This document shows, piece after piece, positions 35,900-46,605 of a DNA stretch of 64,000 bases; positions within the stretch are counted from its first letter, which is position 1, and every line of letters starts with the position of its first letter. The DNA comes from Vandiemenella viatica (lineage: Eukaryota > Arthropoda > Insecta > Orthoptera > Morabidae). The stretch covers positions 273,173,930 to 273,237,929 of the forward strand of contig JARYHS010008074.1 of assembly GCA_031002005.1 (NCBI GenBank), read 5' to 3'. A program made the position numbers and the translations under genes. A model generated the notes under the pieces. That model saw only the letters and a list, made by a program, of their open reading frames with translations. It was not told the DNA's origin and made no database searches.

Positions 35900-36560
35900 A
35901 GTCTATGTCGGTGATACCCTGAAGGCTTGAAGTGGGCAATCAAAGGTCACGTGACGGATGGTCACCACAGTTGCAATTTGGTGAATCTCTGATTCCCCAT
36001 GTGTACATAGGTGAAGCAGATCTGCCATGGCCAGACCTGACTCTGTTAAGAATAGCCCAGGTCTTGCAGGAAAGGACAAGTCACTATAATGCCTGTTGAT
36101 TGTCAAGCAGGAAGTACCATTCTGGTGGGGCTGAGGCTATCCACTCTAATCTCCATGCTTCTCTCCCGTTAAAATTATTAGATATAATCTGTTTTGCAGT
36201 TTTTATGATTGGACTTCTTGATTTAAGTCTCTGTTGTCGTGGATGGGCAGATTCAAGTTATGACAGATATTATTATATTGGCCAATTAGGTGATTGCGTT
36301 GTCACATCGTAGGCAGTTCGATGTTTCACAAAACGGGTAGCCAGTATGGTGGATTGGTCTTGTTACATACACTAATTATCCGCATTATCTGGTTCAAAAT
36401 TATTTCGATCTTTTTGACGTGGGCATTATTCATCCAGACAGATGCAGAACAAACATGATGGTTAATAACTGGGCATAATGATCTGAAAGTCCACCAATAG
36501 ATGACTTGAATGAATTTTGAGATATTTTGGAAAACATTATCTACTACTGAGTAATTATTA
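35900..36560 (-). pseudogene. C-terminal part of another LINE (R1/I-like)
   Basis: Minus strand NAHVKKIEIILNQIMRIISV and NPPYWLPVL (36,440-36,330), then, frameshifted, AILNRVRSGHGR near 36,050 and a Cys-rich end (CNCGDH..., DCPLQAF) near 35,940. This is the thumb, the RNase H-adjacent tail and the Cys/His motif at the end of R1/I-type ORF2. Several stops. Confidence 0.7.
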
Positions 36561-36569
36561 TTCATTATT

Positions 36570-37370
36570 CAAGTGGGAAAATTAGCTACCCGAATTAGAT
36601 TATAACAACAAACACATTTTTACAGGGTACATTATCTAAAAAAAAATATAATAAATTCACCATACAAGACTTTTTTATCAATATTTTTAAGCATAAAAGT
36701 AGTTAAGAGTTCAAATTGGTTAATAAAAATGAGAAAAGTTTCCAGAGGGTGCTCTGTATATAGTTACTATTATGAAATCTTCATTACTGAAATTTAGTTG
36801 TGTAGACAGGCTTCAAAATATTGATCAAAACAATATTTGCTAATATTTATATCATCAAAAATACATTGATTTCTAATTTAAGAGGCAAATCCTCCTTTCT
36901 CCAATTTCATTCTACAGTAATGAGAAGTTAGTTATACTTGACATGCCTACTCCTGTAGTTATATGGTGTTTATGTATAAAAGATCAATTCTTTTGCTAGC
37001 ATTCAATTCATTTATATGAACTAGCAATTAATTCACTTTTTTTATAACCCTGTGATATTTCGATGTAATATATTAATCCCTACACAATTTTTAATTTTGG
37101 TGTCTGAAAACTCATTACTGCTTAAATTAACAACCATCTAAAAGTGGTGTATAGTGCTTCAATGTGGAAACTCATTAATTAATACTTGAAATGAATTGTT
37201 TATTAATGATTCAAACTAGGAAAATGTGGAAAAAGAGACTAAAACTTCTAATACAGAACCCAACATGCATATTTGTATCTATGGAATCTTAAATGTATTA
37301 CTGCCATGAGGAGCACCTTGATATAAGTTTTTACTTAATATTTTAAACAAAGGAAAAAGGACACAGCTTT
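36570..37370. other. Unassigned AT-rich intron
   Basis: Nothing supportable seen on either strand. Confidence 0.4.
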
Positions 37371-37379
37371 AGGTGGTCT

Positions 37380-37790
37380 GCTGAAACAAGTACAGGGGAC
37401 AGTTGGCAGAATTTTTGGCAAGAGTGTGCGCATTTCTGGAAGGGAGCGAAGGAAGTCATGTCCCTGTTATAGGATCCGTTTGATGGAGGCCAGGTGAGAA
37501 CAGGATGACAAAGACAGGGCTAAGGTTGGACTATAGAGGAGATGGCCGGGAGTGGTTACATGGAGGGTGGGTGATTACATGTGTGATTTGTTTATGTATA
37601 AGGTCTGCTGGGTAGGAGTGGGAAATAAGAGCTTGGGATAGGTTCTGGGAGTACTGGAAGAGGGATTCAGAATCAGAACAGATATGTTTGCCACGGATAG
37701 CAAGGCTGTAGAGAAGGGAAAGTTTGGTGTGGAATGGGTGGTAACTGTCAAAATGTAGATATTGTTGCAGATTAGTTGGTATGATGTGGA
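37380..37790 (-). pseudogene. Penelope-like RT, C-terminal part
   Basis: Minus strand TNLQQYLHFDSYHPFHTK, then LLYSLAIRGKHICSDSESL and ALISHSYPADLI. QYLHF.S.HP.HTK...PYS.ALR..RICS is the signature of the PLE reverse transcriptase after its catalytic box. Stops follow below 37,560. It faces away from the GIY-YIG fragment that starts only about 20 bases to its right. Confidence 0.8.
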
Positions 37791-37810
37791 CAGATGTGTG
37801 AAGGGCACCC

Positions 37811-38278
37811 TTGGTTCACAAATACCCTCCATCTGACTCGCCTAAAACACCTTATCGATCTTTTCCGTGCAATAGACCTCACTGCAAAACCTGCAACATG
37901 CATCCTCCCACTACTACATATTGCAACCCTGTCATGGGGGAAACCTTCCCCATCACTGGACATGGCACATGCTCCACAATCCACATCATATACCAGCTAA
38001 ATTGCTGCCATTGCACAAGTTCCTATATAGGCCTAACTACACAACAACTTTCAACCAGAATGAATGGCCACAGACAAACAGTCCACACCCGCAATTTATA
38101 TCTGCCAATACCTGAACATGCTAACTACCACAATTCCAACAACTGCAATGAATGTTTCACCGTGAGAGCAATCAGAGTTTTCCCCGAAACCACCGCCACC
38201 TCAGAACTTCGGAGATGGGAACTTGCATATCTAAATATCCTAGATACCAGACACCCAACCGGCCTCAACCATTGATAA
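37811..38278 (+). pseudogene. Penelope-like linker and GIY-YIG endonuclease
   Basis: Open for 154 codons. FPCNRPHCKTCNMH is the Cys-rich linker motif of PLEs. The GIY-YIG nuclease follows: HIIYQLNCCHCTSSYIGLTT, then LSTRMNGHR with the catalytic Arg, and a Glu-containing ELRRWELAYLNIL helix, ending TGLNH and TGA/TAA. The nuclease opens target DNA during PLE retrotransposition. The frame is intact but the RT that should precede it is absent on this strand, so this is a fragment rather than a working gene. Confidence 0.85.
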
Positions 38279-38640
38279 AATTCTTTCTTTGACGCATCAC
38301 TCATTATTAACAGTATTAGCATTATTGTCATTTAAATAACTACATTTTTCCAAAATTAATATATCTATATTTATTTCCCCAATCTTTGTTTTCGTCTCTA
38401 CATTCCGTACCCTTTGGGTATGTTACTACTACTATCACCGTCTGCTGTATACTTTTTTATATATAACATCTTAGTCCCATCGCCATATTGATAATCCACT
38501 CAGTCATGTAGGAAACTTCGGCGTGTGCACACCTCCCGAATCACATGACTCATTCTCTTTAACATGAAGAAGATTTAAGACCAAAACATTGTGCATTTTT
38601 GTGTTCATGATACACATTTTTTCCCGTCGCTGCCTTCAAC
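38279..38640 (+). mobile_element. PLE 3' untranslated region
   Basis: Follows the nuclease frame without a boundary. The segment catgaagaagatttaagacc then aaaacattgtg at 38,562-38,592 looks like a decayed hammerhead-type core of the sort found in PLE ends (first motif ATGAAGA, second CAAAAC). Confidence 0.45.
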
Positions 38641-39727
38641 TTTGGTGAGTGATGAGTCATTTTCCCTTTCCTTATAATTTATATTACTTAATATTTTAGC
38701 ATGTTAAGTAAGTTGTGTACCGTAATATTTTTTTCCCATGATACACTGAAGTGACTATTGATAGATAAATTATTACTTTGGAATTGTGTTTCATGAATTC
38801 TAAAGACATAACCTTTCAATATCTGATCTGATCCATGATTTAAGTGTATTGACGTATATAACTCACTCAGGCTAATAGGCTATTTGACAGTATTAAAAAA
38901 AAATTATAAATTGAACTCATTCTCGAAGATTAATGCTTCAGGAAGCTAATTTTTTCAATTTTGAAAAGAAAAGTGGATTATTTTTAATAAAAAAGTGAAA
39001 TAAAAATTATACTTTTCTTACCTCTGGTCACATGACAGAAAACGCTATAGGATTTGTGGTCGCTTGAGTGACGTTACACGTCTGTAAACGCTGAGGCTGG
39101 GAATGAAGCGTATCCTATTATCCAAGTTATCAACTATTTTTATTGTTTGCTGCTGGTCATTTCTTGTTTTTAATGACATTTTATTTTGAATACAAAATCG
39201 AGAACAATTTGTAAAAGCCTACAGTGGAAAAATATCGAAAATAGACGCCTTATTTGCGGGGCTGGCAATAGGAAAAAAAAACCCCTGACTTTTATTCTGT
39301 TGAGCTTAAAAATGTAACAGCTTCAATTTGAGACTCATTTATATTTAAATTGAAAGTTACAGAATGATTGTTTTGCGTTGGCAAACCATACATCAAAAAA
39401 TTCTGAATGCGAAATTTGTGCAGTCATGCTGAAAATAAAGAAAAGTTATATGGGTATTGTATATATGTGCAAACAAATGAAGGTATTTCTTGTAGCTAAT
39501 AAGCAGCTCTTTCAAATAAATATAGTAAGAGATCGGTATAATGTGGTATAATGAATTAAAACTCAACATGACATTGGCTCAGTAGTTTTTTTTTAATTAT
39601 AAATAATCTCGCCCTGTTTTAATGATGCTATTGTATCACGGAAAAATGATGCATTAACTTACCTTGAGGCTCGCCAAAAGCAATAGCAACACACAAATTA
39701 TTACTAACACGCAGAAACACAGCGTAA

Positions 39728-39800
39728 TCATTGACCAAGCTCAGTGGAATAGCGCGGCTGACTGGAGCGGTGGATCACAGGAAGCCCATTGTTCAAACTA
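39728..39800 (+). repeat. tRNA-like module inside the foldback, left
   Basis: agctcagtggaatagcgcgg is a perfect-looking tRNA A box, with ttgttcaaact about 40 bases on as a decayed B box. Related copies lie at 40,200-40,265 and, inverted, at 40,885-40,960. Confidence 0.5.
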
Positions 39801-39954
39801 TTTTTTCTATCGTTATGTGAGAATTCGTGGAAAATAAACCTTCGTTCCGAGTAATATGGTTTATCTACTTTGAATGTAAATAACTATTTTGCCTGCATAG
39901 ACTATTATCAAAACTGACTTTTGTCCCTCTAGATTTAGAAAATATCACACTGCG

Positions 39955-40012
39955 CGGCGTCCTCCCGGATGCAAGGCCAGAGCGTTAACCGCTCACTCAC
40001 TACGCTCGGAAC
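39955..40012 (-). repeat. SINE head fragment
   Basis: cgtcctcccggatgcaaggc and cagagcgttaaccgctcac on the plus strand match the tRNA-related head of the SINEs at 34.25 and 50.17 kb. Only the head remains. Confidence 0.6.
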
Positions 40013-40884
40013 AATTGGATGTTGTGGGCAACTTTTTCTTAATTGCAGATTAAAGATTATACAAAAATGATATTTTTTTGTCAATAAAACTGAATTTGTT
40101 TGTTTATTCATTTACCTACCTCGTTTACTTCATCTCACACAAAGAAACTGCGAAGTGTTTACTATTAACATAAAGAGAAGCAATTAAGAAGTATTGTCCG
40201 GATAGCTGCGTGATTGAAGAGTGGTAATGGAATTCAGAACATCCTATGCTCAAACCTTGGATGGGATAATATTTTTTCCATGCATTTTTTTCCGTTTTAG
40301 TTTGCTGTCTTTTGCACTACCATGTTTTTATTCGAAAAATTCATAATAGTTCCTAAGCATCATGCAAGCATTTGAAACAAATTGCTACCATACATGAAAA
40401 CTTTTAATTTTTAAACTTACCAGAGAGAGAATATCATGCAAAAAATACAGGTGCACGGCGGTGAATAATGGAATTTATTTTAGAAGTGACATCACTTGTA
40501 GAAATTTCATGCTAATCTTGCAACAGTTCCGTAATGCTTTGTGTCCTTTTCATTGGAATTTTTACGTGATGATACAACTGCAAGTTACCTTCCTGACATA
40601 ACTGCATCTATTAGACGGTATTTACTTTTAATGTGCAATGGTTTTTTTTTTTTAATGATTTTTGGTGTGCAAGTAACGTCCAATTTCCTTTTTGAAATCT
40701 TCTTTGGTCGTTTCAAATGGTTGTAATTCACTTGTTATCCAAAAAGTTTTGAAACCTTCAGCAAAAAAGAAAAGAAAAATTAAATTGATGTTTTGGTGGA
40801 TTGTCAAGAAAAAATTATTATGCGATGCAACTAACAGCAACTAGTATCCAAAGAAAATGACAAAAGAAAACAAATTGAACATAT

Positions 40885-40960
40885 TCTGAAACGAGGATCG
40901 AACCTTAGGACCCTAATCCTAATAATTCTTGCCTTAAACAACGTATTCCAATTAACTCTA
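40885..40960 (-). repeat. tRNA-like module inside the foldback, right
   Basis: Minus strand: agttaattggaatacg as an A-box relative and AAGGTTCGATCCTCG as a clear B box. Inverted relative to the copy at 39,728. Confidence 0.5.
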
Positions 40961-41723
40961 TGAAATTGTGGCGTAAATGAGCTTCACAGAATAAAACTCA
41001 GTGGTTGTTTCTATAGCTAGTCCCACAAATAAGGCGTCTACTATCAATATTTTTCCGCTGTAGGCTTTTACAAATTGTTTTTGATTTCATATTCAAAATG
41101 AACTTTCATTAATAACAAGAAATAACCAGCAACAAACAATAAAAATAGTTGAAAACTTGGGGAATAGGAAACACTCCATTTGCAGTGGTAGCATTTACAG
41201 ATGTGTGACATCACGACTGTCGTTGCACACGCCAGGCAGCGAAGGAGCGTTTTGACGGGCTTTTAAATTCTTTAAATTTTACGCAAAATAATGCACTTTC
41301 GTCAAAAAATCTCTTCAGTAGGGGAATAAGGTATATCAATAAACAATATAAAACCATTTGCAAAAAGTAGTCAAATACCCAATTAGTAACACTTACCAAA
41401 ATATATCAGTAATTTTGAAACATCGCTACTGTTAAGCATGCACTGTTTATCAGTAATAGTGTCTGGGATTGCCATTACGAATGCTGCTTCATTGTACACT
41501 TACATGCACAGTAAATAATCAATATTTTCAACCTAACTACTGCCTCTGCTGATACTGCATTAACAAAAAAAATTATAGCTAAAAAACTAGAGTATGTAAG
41601 TTTCTAAAATCTATCATTCAAATGCTGTGCTGCAAGAGACTTTGATCATATATCATATTTCTTACATATATGACCATAGGTGCACTTTCAGCACAAAACT
41701 GCGTTTTCAATTTTGAGTACATA

Positions 41724-43002
41724 GGAGGGCGGTCTGATAAGTACTTAGCCTACGAAAGAAAAAACGAAAATTTTGGAAAAGCAGCTATTTATTTCCCAAC
41801 ATAGTCTCCTTTTAGCTTGATATACTTGATCCAGCCATGCTCCAACTTCTGCAACCTGTCTGAAAAATACATTTTCTGGAGATCTGCAAAGTAGGCCTCC
41901 GTGGCAGCGATAACCTCCTCATTCGACTCAAATTTCTGCTCGGCGAGTGTCTTCTCCAAATTTGGAAACAAAAAGAAGTTGCACGGGGCCAAATCTGGAG
42001 AGTATGGTGGATGGGGCAGCAGTTCGTAGACCAATTCGACCAATTTGGCTGTGGCGACAGTGGAGGTGTGAGCCAGCGCGTTCTCATGGTGGAAGAGAAC
42101 TTTCTTCTTCGCCAAATGGAGCCGTTTCTTCTGCAATTTGATGTCGAATCAGCCCAATAATTCGGCATAGTAAAGCCCTGTGATCATTTTGCCCTTCTCC
42201 AGGTATTCGGTGCAGATCACACCTTGTGAATCCCAGAAAACGGTGGCCATCACTTTTCCAGGCGATAGGGCAGTCTTCTCCTTTTTTGGAGCACGTTTGC
42301 TGGGTAAAGTCCACTGTTTTGACAGTTCCTTGGTCTCTGGTGTGTACCAGTGGATCCATGTTTTGTAGACGGTCATGTAAAAATGCAGAAATTCCTTCGG
42401 ATTGCACTTAAAAAGCATCAAACACTGCTGTGAAGTGGTCTCACAGTTGCGCTTGTTGTCCGGAGTGAGCAAACGCGGCACCCATCACGCTGACAGCTTT
42501 CTCATGCCCAAAATTTCATGCAAGATATGAACCATGCAGTCTTTTGAGATGCCTACTGTCCAAGCAATCTTGCGCACCTTCAATCGGCGAGATCATGGAT
42601 TTTTGTCACATTATCCACCATGGTAACCGTTTTCGGGGCACCTGGGCGTGGCTCATCAAAAACTGATGTGCGACCACATTAAAAGTCGTTAAACCAATTT
42701 TTGATAGTCACCATTGAAGGAGAAGAGTCACCGTACACAGCATCCAAGCGCTCTTTGATTTCGCTGCGCGATTTTCCTTCCAAAAACAAGAATCAAATCA
42801 CCGACCGATATTGTTCTTTTTCCATTTTTCTAAAATCCGCGGACACACCCACTTTCACATGCGATCAAAACAAAAGTACGAATCTGATTTGGCTGAAATT
42901 TTAACAATAGCCGTCAAAGCTAATGTACAACACGATAATAAATTTTCTGGCGACGATGGCGCCTTCGGGAAAAGAGGCTAAGTACTTATCGGACCTACCT
43001 AG
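41724..43002 (-). mobile_element. Mariner element with both ends
   Basis: 1,279 bp flanked by TA (41,722-41,723; 43,003-43,004). Inner terminal repeats: ggtctgataagtacttagcc on the left and, complemented, ggtccgataagtacttagcc on the right. The minus-strand transposase is in several frames: WIHWYTPETKELSKQWTLP (42,300s), KVMATVFWDSQGV, KKKVLFHHENALAHTS and SPDLAPCNFFLFPNLEK, then GDYV. All three catalytic positions are changed: the first DE reads YK, the second Asp is Glu (HHEN), the third is Asn. Inactive. Confidence 0.88.
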
Positions 43003-43429
43003 TATACTCTGAGGAAAGATTTGAAATCCAAGAATTCAATAAGCAGAAATGTGAAAAACATTCCAGTATCAAAATATCAATATTAGACAAATTAGATGTG
43101 TTTGAATTGCTAGATCCATTTTCCATTGCAAATATTTCTTTATAGACTGGTAACCAGCAATAAATTATTGAATGACTTGAAATCATAAATAAATTATACA
43201 AAGACTGCCAACTTTCGCTAAATACAAGGGACCAAAATTGATGTTTACTATGATGTGGTGTCCTGCACTCTGTTTTGTGTTTTGCATCAGATTAGTTAAC
43301 AGCTTTATTTTTTTTTTTTTTTTTTTTTTGCATTTTTGTTTTATCAAAAAATATGCTTTTAACTCTTATCCAACATATAAAGTTGGTTTTCGGAATCCTT
43401 ATAATCCTATCATTGTGTTTCATAGTCAC

Positions 43430-43800
43430 ATTTTTAGTGTCAAGAATAGCAGTGAAAACCTCAGAAAGAACCAATTGTCAGGAGCTATTAAAAAATTAAG
43501 ACTCCTGATAGTTCCATCCCATTATATTTTCAATACTGTCATTAATATAAAAAATAATTTACAAAAATTTGTCATTAACAGTTTCTACCACACACATTGC
43601 ACAAGATCAAAACATGATCTCCACTTTAGAAAGGAAATTAAAAATTAAAAGTTTGAATAATTTCTTCCGCCAGTGAGAGAACTATACAACAAATTACACA
43701 TGACATTAAGGCAGGAAAAACACCAGAATTATTTTTAAAAAAGTTGATGCTGTTTCTAGTAGAAAATGTTTGCTGTTGTATAGAAGAAAATTTAAATTTA
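43430..43800 (+). pseudogene. C-terminus of a Jockey/CR1-type LINE
   Basis: Plus strand LLIVPSHYIFNTVINIKNNL, NSFYHTHCTRSKHDLHF and, after a stop, VRELYNKLHMTL. The order LTVPSLYI...K.N...F..N...H.HYTR.K.DLH...LYNKLP is the ORF2 tail of this LINE group. 5'-truncated. Confidence 0.65.
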
Positions 43801-43902
43801 GTTAAATTTTATAAAAATTTCACTGTTTGATAAATTAGCATTTGTGCACAAACAGGGGTAATTGTTTTTTTTGGGGGGGGGGGTTTGTTGATATTGCCTA
43901 GG

Positions 43903-43945
43903 TTTCGGCACCAACCTGGACCCTTCGTCAGGGCTTCTCTCTATC
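43903..43945 (-). ncRNA. Decayed hammerhead-like core
   Basis: Minus strand CTGACGA, then an 18-base segment with GG...CC pairing and an internal hairpin, then CGAAAC and a palindromic CCTAGG. The base that should be U16.1 after the third helix is C, so self-cleavage is not expected. A homopolymer G run (43,874-43,884) flanks it. Confidence 0.35.
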
Positions 43946-43989
43946 TATCTGCCTGATTTATGGATAAACTTGATCACTTGATTCACTGT

Positions 43990-44864
43990 TTATAATGAAG
44001 GCTCCAGTTGCTAGATATTTAGGATAAAATGGATAATGCCAATCGGAATAGATTTTTTGAATTCTTTTGAAAAAGTGAGCCATAAAATGATTGGAAATAA
44101 GGTAAAAATAAATTGGAGGGAATGAAAAAGTGATTTTATGGGATAAAATTAGTCTTAATAGGTATAAAACAAAAATTAAGGGTAGGAATTGCAGTTCAAA
44201 AGAAGTGGAAGTGTAAATGGGAGTGCCACAAGGTAACAATTTGGGACCACTGCTATTCATTATTCTAATAAATGATTGAATTGATGGTTTTACTGTCAGT
44301 TGTTAGACTTTTTCAGATGACATAATGCTGTATAATAGGATAAAAACCGCAGAAGACTGAACAGCTGCAGGATGATTTGGACAGGATATCTCGCTATGAA
44401 GGTCAACATTGGATGAAAATAAATGAAATTTTAACTAGACACACAAATAAAAAACTAAAGGTTGATTATGATTATACGGTGGGGAAAGAATTGCTTGTTG
44501 AAGACTTAAAATGTAATTACCATGGCCTAAACACAAATGGACAGGACAAATTGGACAGGCAGTAGGTAAAGGTTTCAAAATCCTTCACTTGTTGGAGAGA
44601 GTGATGAGATGTACCATAGAAATAATGGAATTGGGTTACAAAACTTTGGTCAGACCATTACTTGAATATGGTGGTGTAGTATGGGACCCACATTTTGAGT
44701 ATCAAATACAGGAGTTGGAGAGGGTGCTAAAAAGGGCTGCTAGATTTGTTTCTGGAAATTACCACGGAAAGCAATCAGTAATTGATATGATAAAGGAGCT
44801 GGAATGGGATTCACTGGCAGACAGGAGGATAGTGAAGAGTCATGGGAGTGTACAAGGTGTATTT
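43990..44864 (+). pseudogene. CR1/Jockey-like LINE 'A', 5' segment
   Basis: Plus-strand RT in shifting frames: EVSHKMIGNKVKI, then a GVPQG equivalent near 44,220, FSDDIMLYNR (catalytic FADD changed to FSDD, 44,310), LDRISRYEGQHWMKINE, KLKVDYDYTVGKELLVEDL, VRPLLEYGGVVWDPHFEYQI and MIKELEWDSLADRR. The element is cut at about 44,864 by a SINE and resumes at 50,385. Confidence 0.8.
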
Positions 44865-45084
44865 TTTTTTTTACTTATGGCTTTATGCCTCATCAGTGTC
44901 GAGGTCATTACTAGAGCTGTAAAAGTAATGAGAAATTCTGTACCCGTATGAATTCATTACTAAATCAATCAGTACCCATTACTTTCAAAACATTAGCCGT
45001 TACCTTTGACACAATCGAACACTCGCATGATGCATTGCATTGAGTCGTGCCGCGTATGGGATTGCTTCGTTATTATCGTATCCT

Positions 45085-45350
45085 TTCATTACTCGTTATT
45101 TTTGATACAATACAAAAATAGAATGAAGCATCGCATACGCATCGAATCAGGTTACATACGGTGTTACTTTGTTCATACGTGGTTAAGTTTAAGTAAATTG
45201 TTTATTTAATAAAATAAGTTTAGGTAAGTTGTTCATTTGGATAAAACTTAAAGTAATTAGTACATGAATCTTACGTATAACCTCTGAATGTACACTTGAT
45301 TTGCTGTAATGAATATTATATACAAAAGAATAATCTAATTACAAAACAAA
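45085..45350 (+). repeat. Direct repeat, left copy, inside the hAT-like element
   Basis: aagtttaagtaaattgttta, ttgctgtaatgaatatta and aattacaaaacaaac correspond in order and orientation to 49,780-50,010. An extra ~55-base piece is present here. Confidence 0.6.
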
Positions 45351-45808
45351 CACCTGTTTGCATAAAAAAAAAACCTGACCATTCACCTTACTGTGACATG
45401 TCTAGTGACAATAACTCATGACAGTTATTTTTTAAATTAGCCTAATCAAAACCCTGCATAGAAGCCTTATGTGATAATGGGACATGTATTTAACAAATAT
45501 TATAATCTCATCAAAGTATTTCGTTTTTAAATAGGAAGTTTCACCACTGGTCTTCCTTTACCGTTTTCATTTATTTTTGTAAATTCATCTTTTTGGGATA
45601 GATCTGTTAAAATAAATGTGGACATACAATCAAATTGGGCCTGCAGGCAGAGTGCTACTGACTCCCGCTGTAATTGTTTCATTTTAAAAATATCAATATT
45701 CAAAACTTTTAAATCAATAACAAAGTTACAGGACAAACATGCAATTAAATTCATAATTGTTGTTGAGTCGCGGTTACAACAAACATTCAACATCAAAGCC
45801 AGAACTGC

Positions 45809-46046
45809 CAGTTGCGTAGCTAGATTTACAAGGACCCTGGGGCAAAAAAATATTTTGGGCCCTCAAGACAGATGGATGACCTTCTTTTTATAGCTCTACC
45901 AAGTCTTGTTTGCAGTCAGAGGCCCCTTGAGCTCTAGGGGGCCCCCCTGATCTGAGCAAGGGCCCTCCGAGCTGCACTTTCGGGCCCCCTGAGCTTGGGG
46001 GCCCCGGTGCACGGCACGCCTAGCCCTTCCGATAGCTACGCCCCTG
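45809..46046. mobile_element. Small MITE with CAGKKGCGTAGCTA ends
   Basis: Starts CAGTTGCGTAGCTAG and ends, complemented, CAGGGGCGTAGCTAT; 238 bp. Flanking octamers agaactgc and agtaacgc match at five of eight. The interior is rich in ggggccccc runs, unlike its AT-rich surroundings. hAT-type by TSD length and CAG ends. Confidence 0.55.
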
Positions 46047-46139
46047 AGTAACGCACTGATCACATGGATCCTGCGGTAATGATACAATAACTAATGCCAG
46101 GCAAAAGGAATAAAGTGATTGTACCATTTGTTTTGTTTA

Positions 46140-46605
46140 TGGAATGCTGGAATTGCAAAAATGGGCCACCAGATTAGTGTCTGGAAATTATTGCAGAACA
46201 CAATCAGTAACAGATATGATAAAAGAGCTGGAATGGGATTCATTGGATAGGAGGAGGGTGAAGAGGGTCATGTGAATGTACAAGGCAAATATTGATGTTG
46301 AGGCATGGAAATATATTGGTGTAAGAATTAAAAGTAATACTTTGAAGGGAAAAGATGACTATGACCACAAGCTGGCAATCGATTTCAGGCACAAGGGTGT
46401 AGGAAGATTCTCTTTTTTAAGGTAAGGGTGTCAGGAATTGGAATAAGTTACCAAGAGAAATTATGAATATTTTATCAAAAATGTTGAAAGAATTTAAAGT
46501 TAAAATTTGTAGAGGACAAATGTAGGTGGATGCAGGAAAGGGGGAAGATGAGTGTGTAGGGAAACTGCCACCGGATCATGAGCTCAATTGCAATTTAATT
46601 AAATA
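46140..46605 (+). pseudogene. CR1/Jockey-like LINE 'B', C-terminal part
   Basis: Plus strand ELQKWATRLVSGNYCRTQSV, DMIKELEWDSLDRRRVKRV, AWKYIGVRIKSNTLKGKDDY and HKGVGRFSFL, followed by shifted remains and a 3' UTR with gatcatgagctcaattgc. Same family as LINE 'A'. It starts at the thumb region, so it is 5'-truncated. Confidence 0.75.

Larger units (their letters stand above)
39050..41235. mobile_element. Long inverted-repeat (foldback) element
   Basis: Arms 39,055-39,290 and 41,010-41,235 are reverse complements at roughly 80 percent: the left arm's ttgtaaaagcctacagtgga and gacgccttatttgcgggg have complements at 41,055-41,080 and 41,028-41,045. Arms may extend outward another 150 bases at lower similarity. 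The interior has no transposase and contains three tRNA-like segments plus a SINE head. No target duplication determined. Confidence 0.75.
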
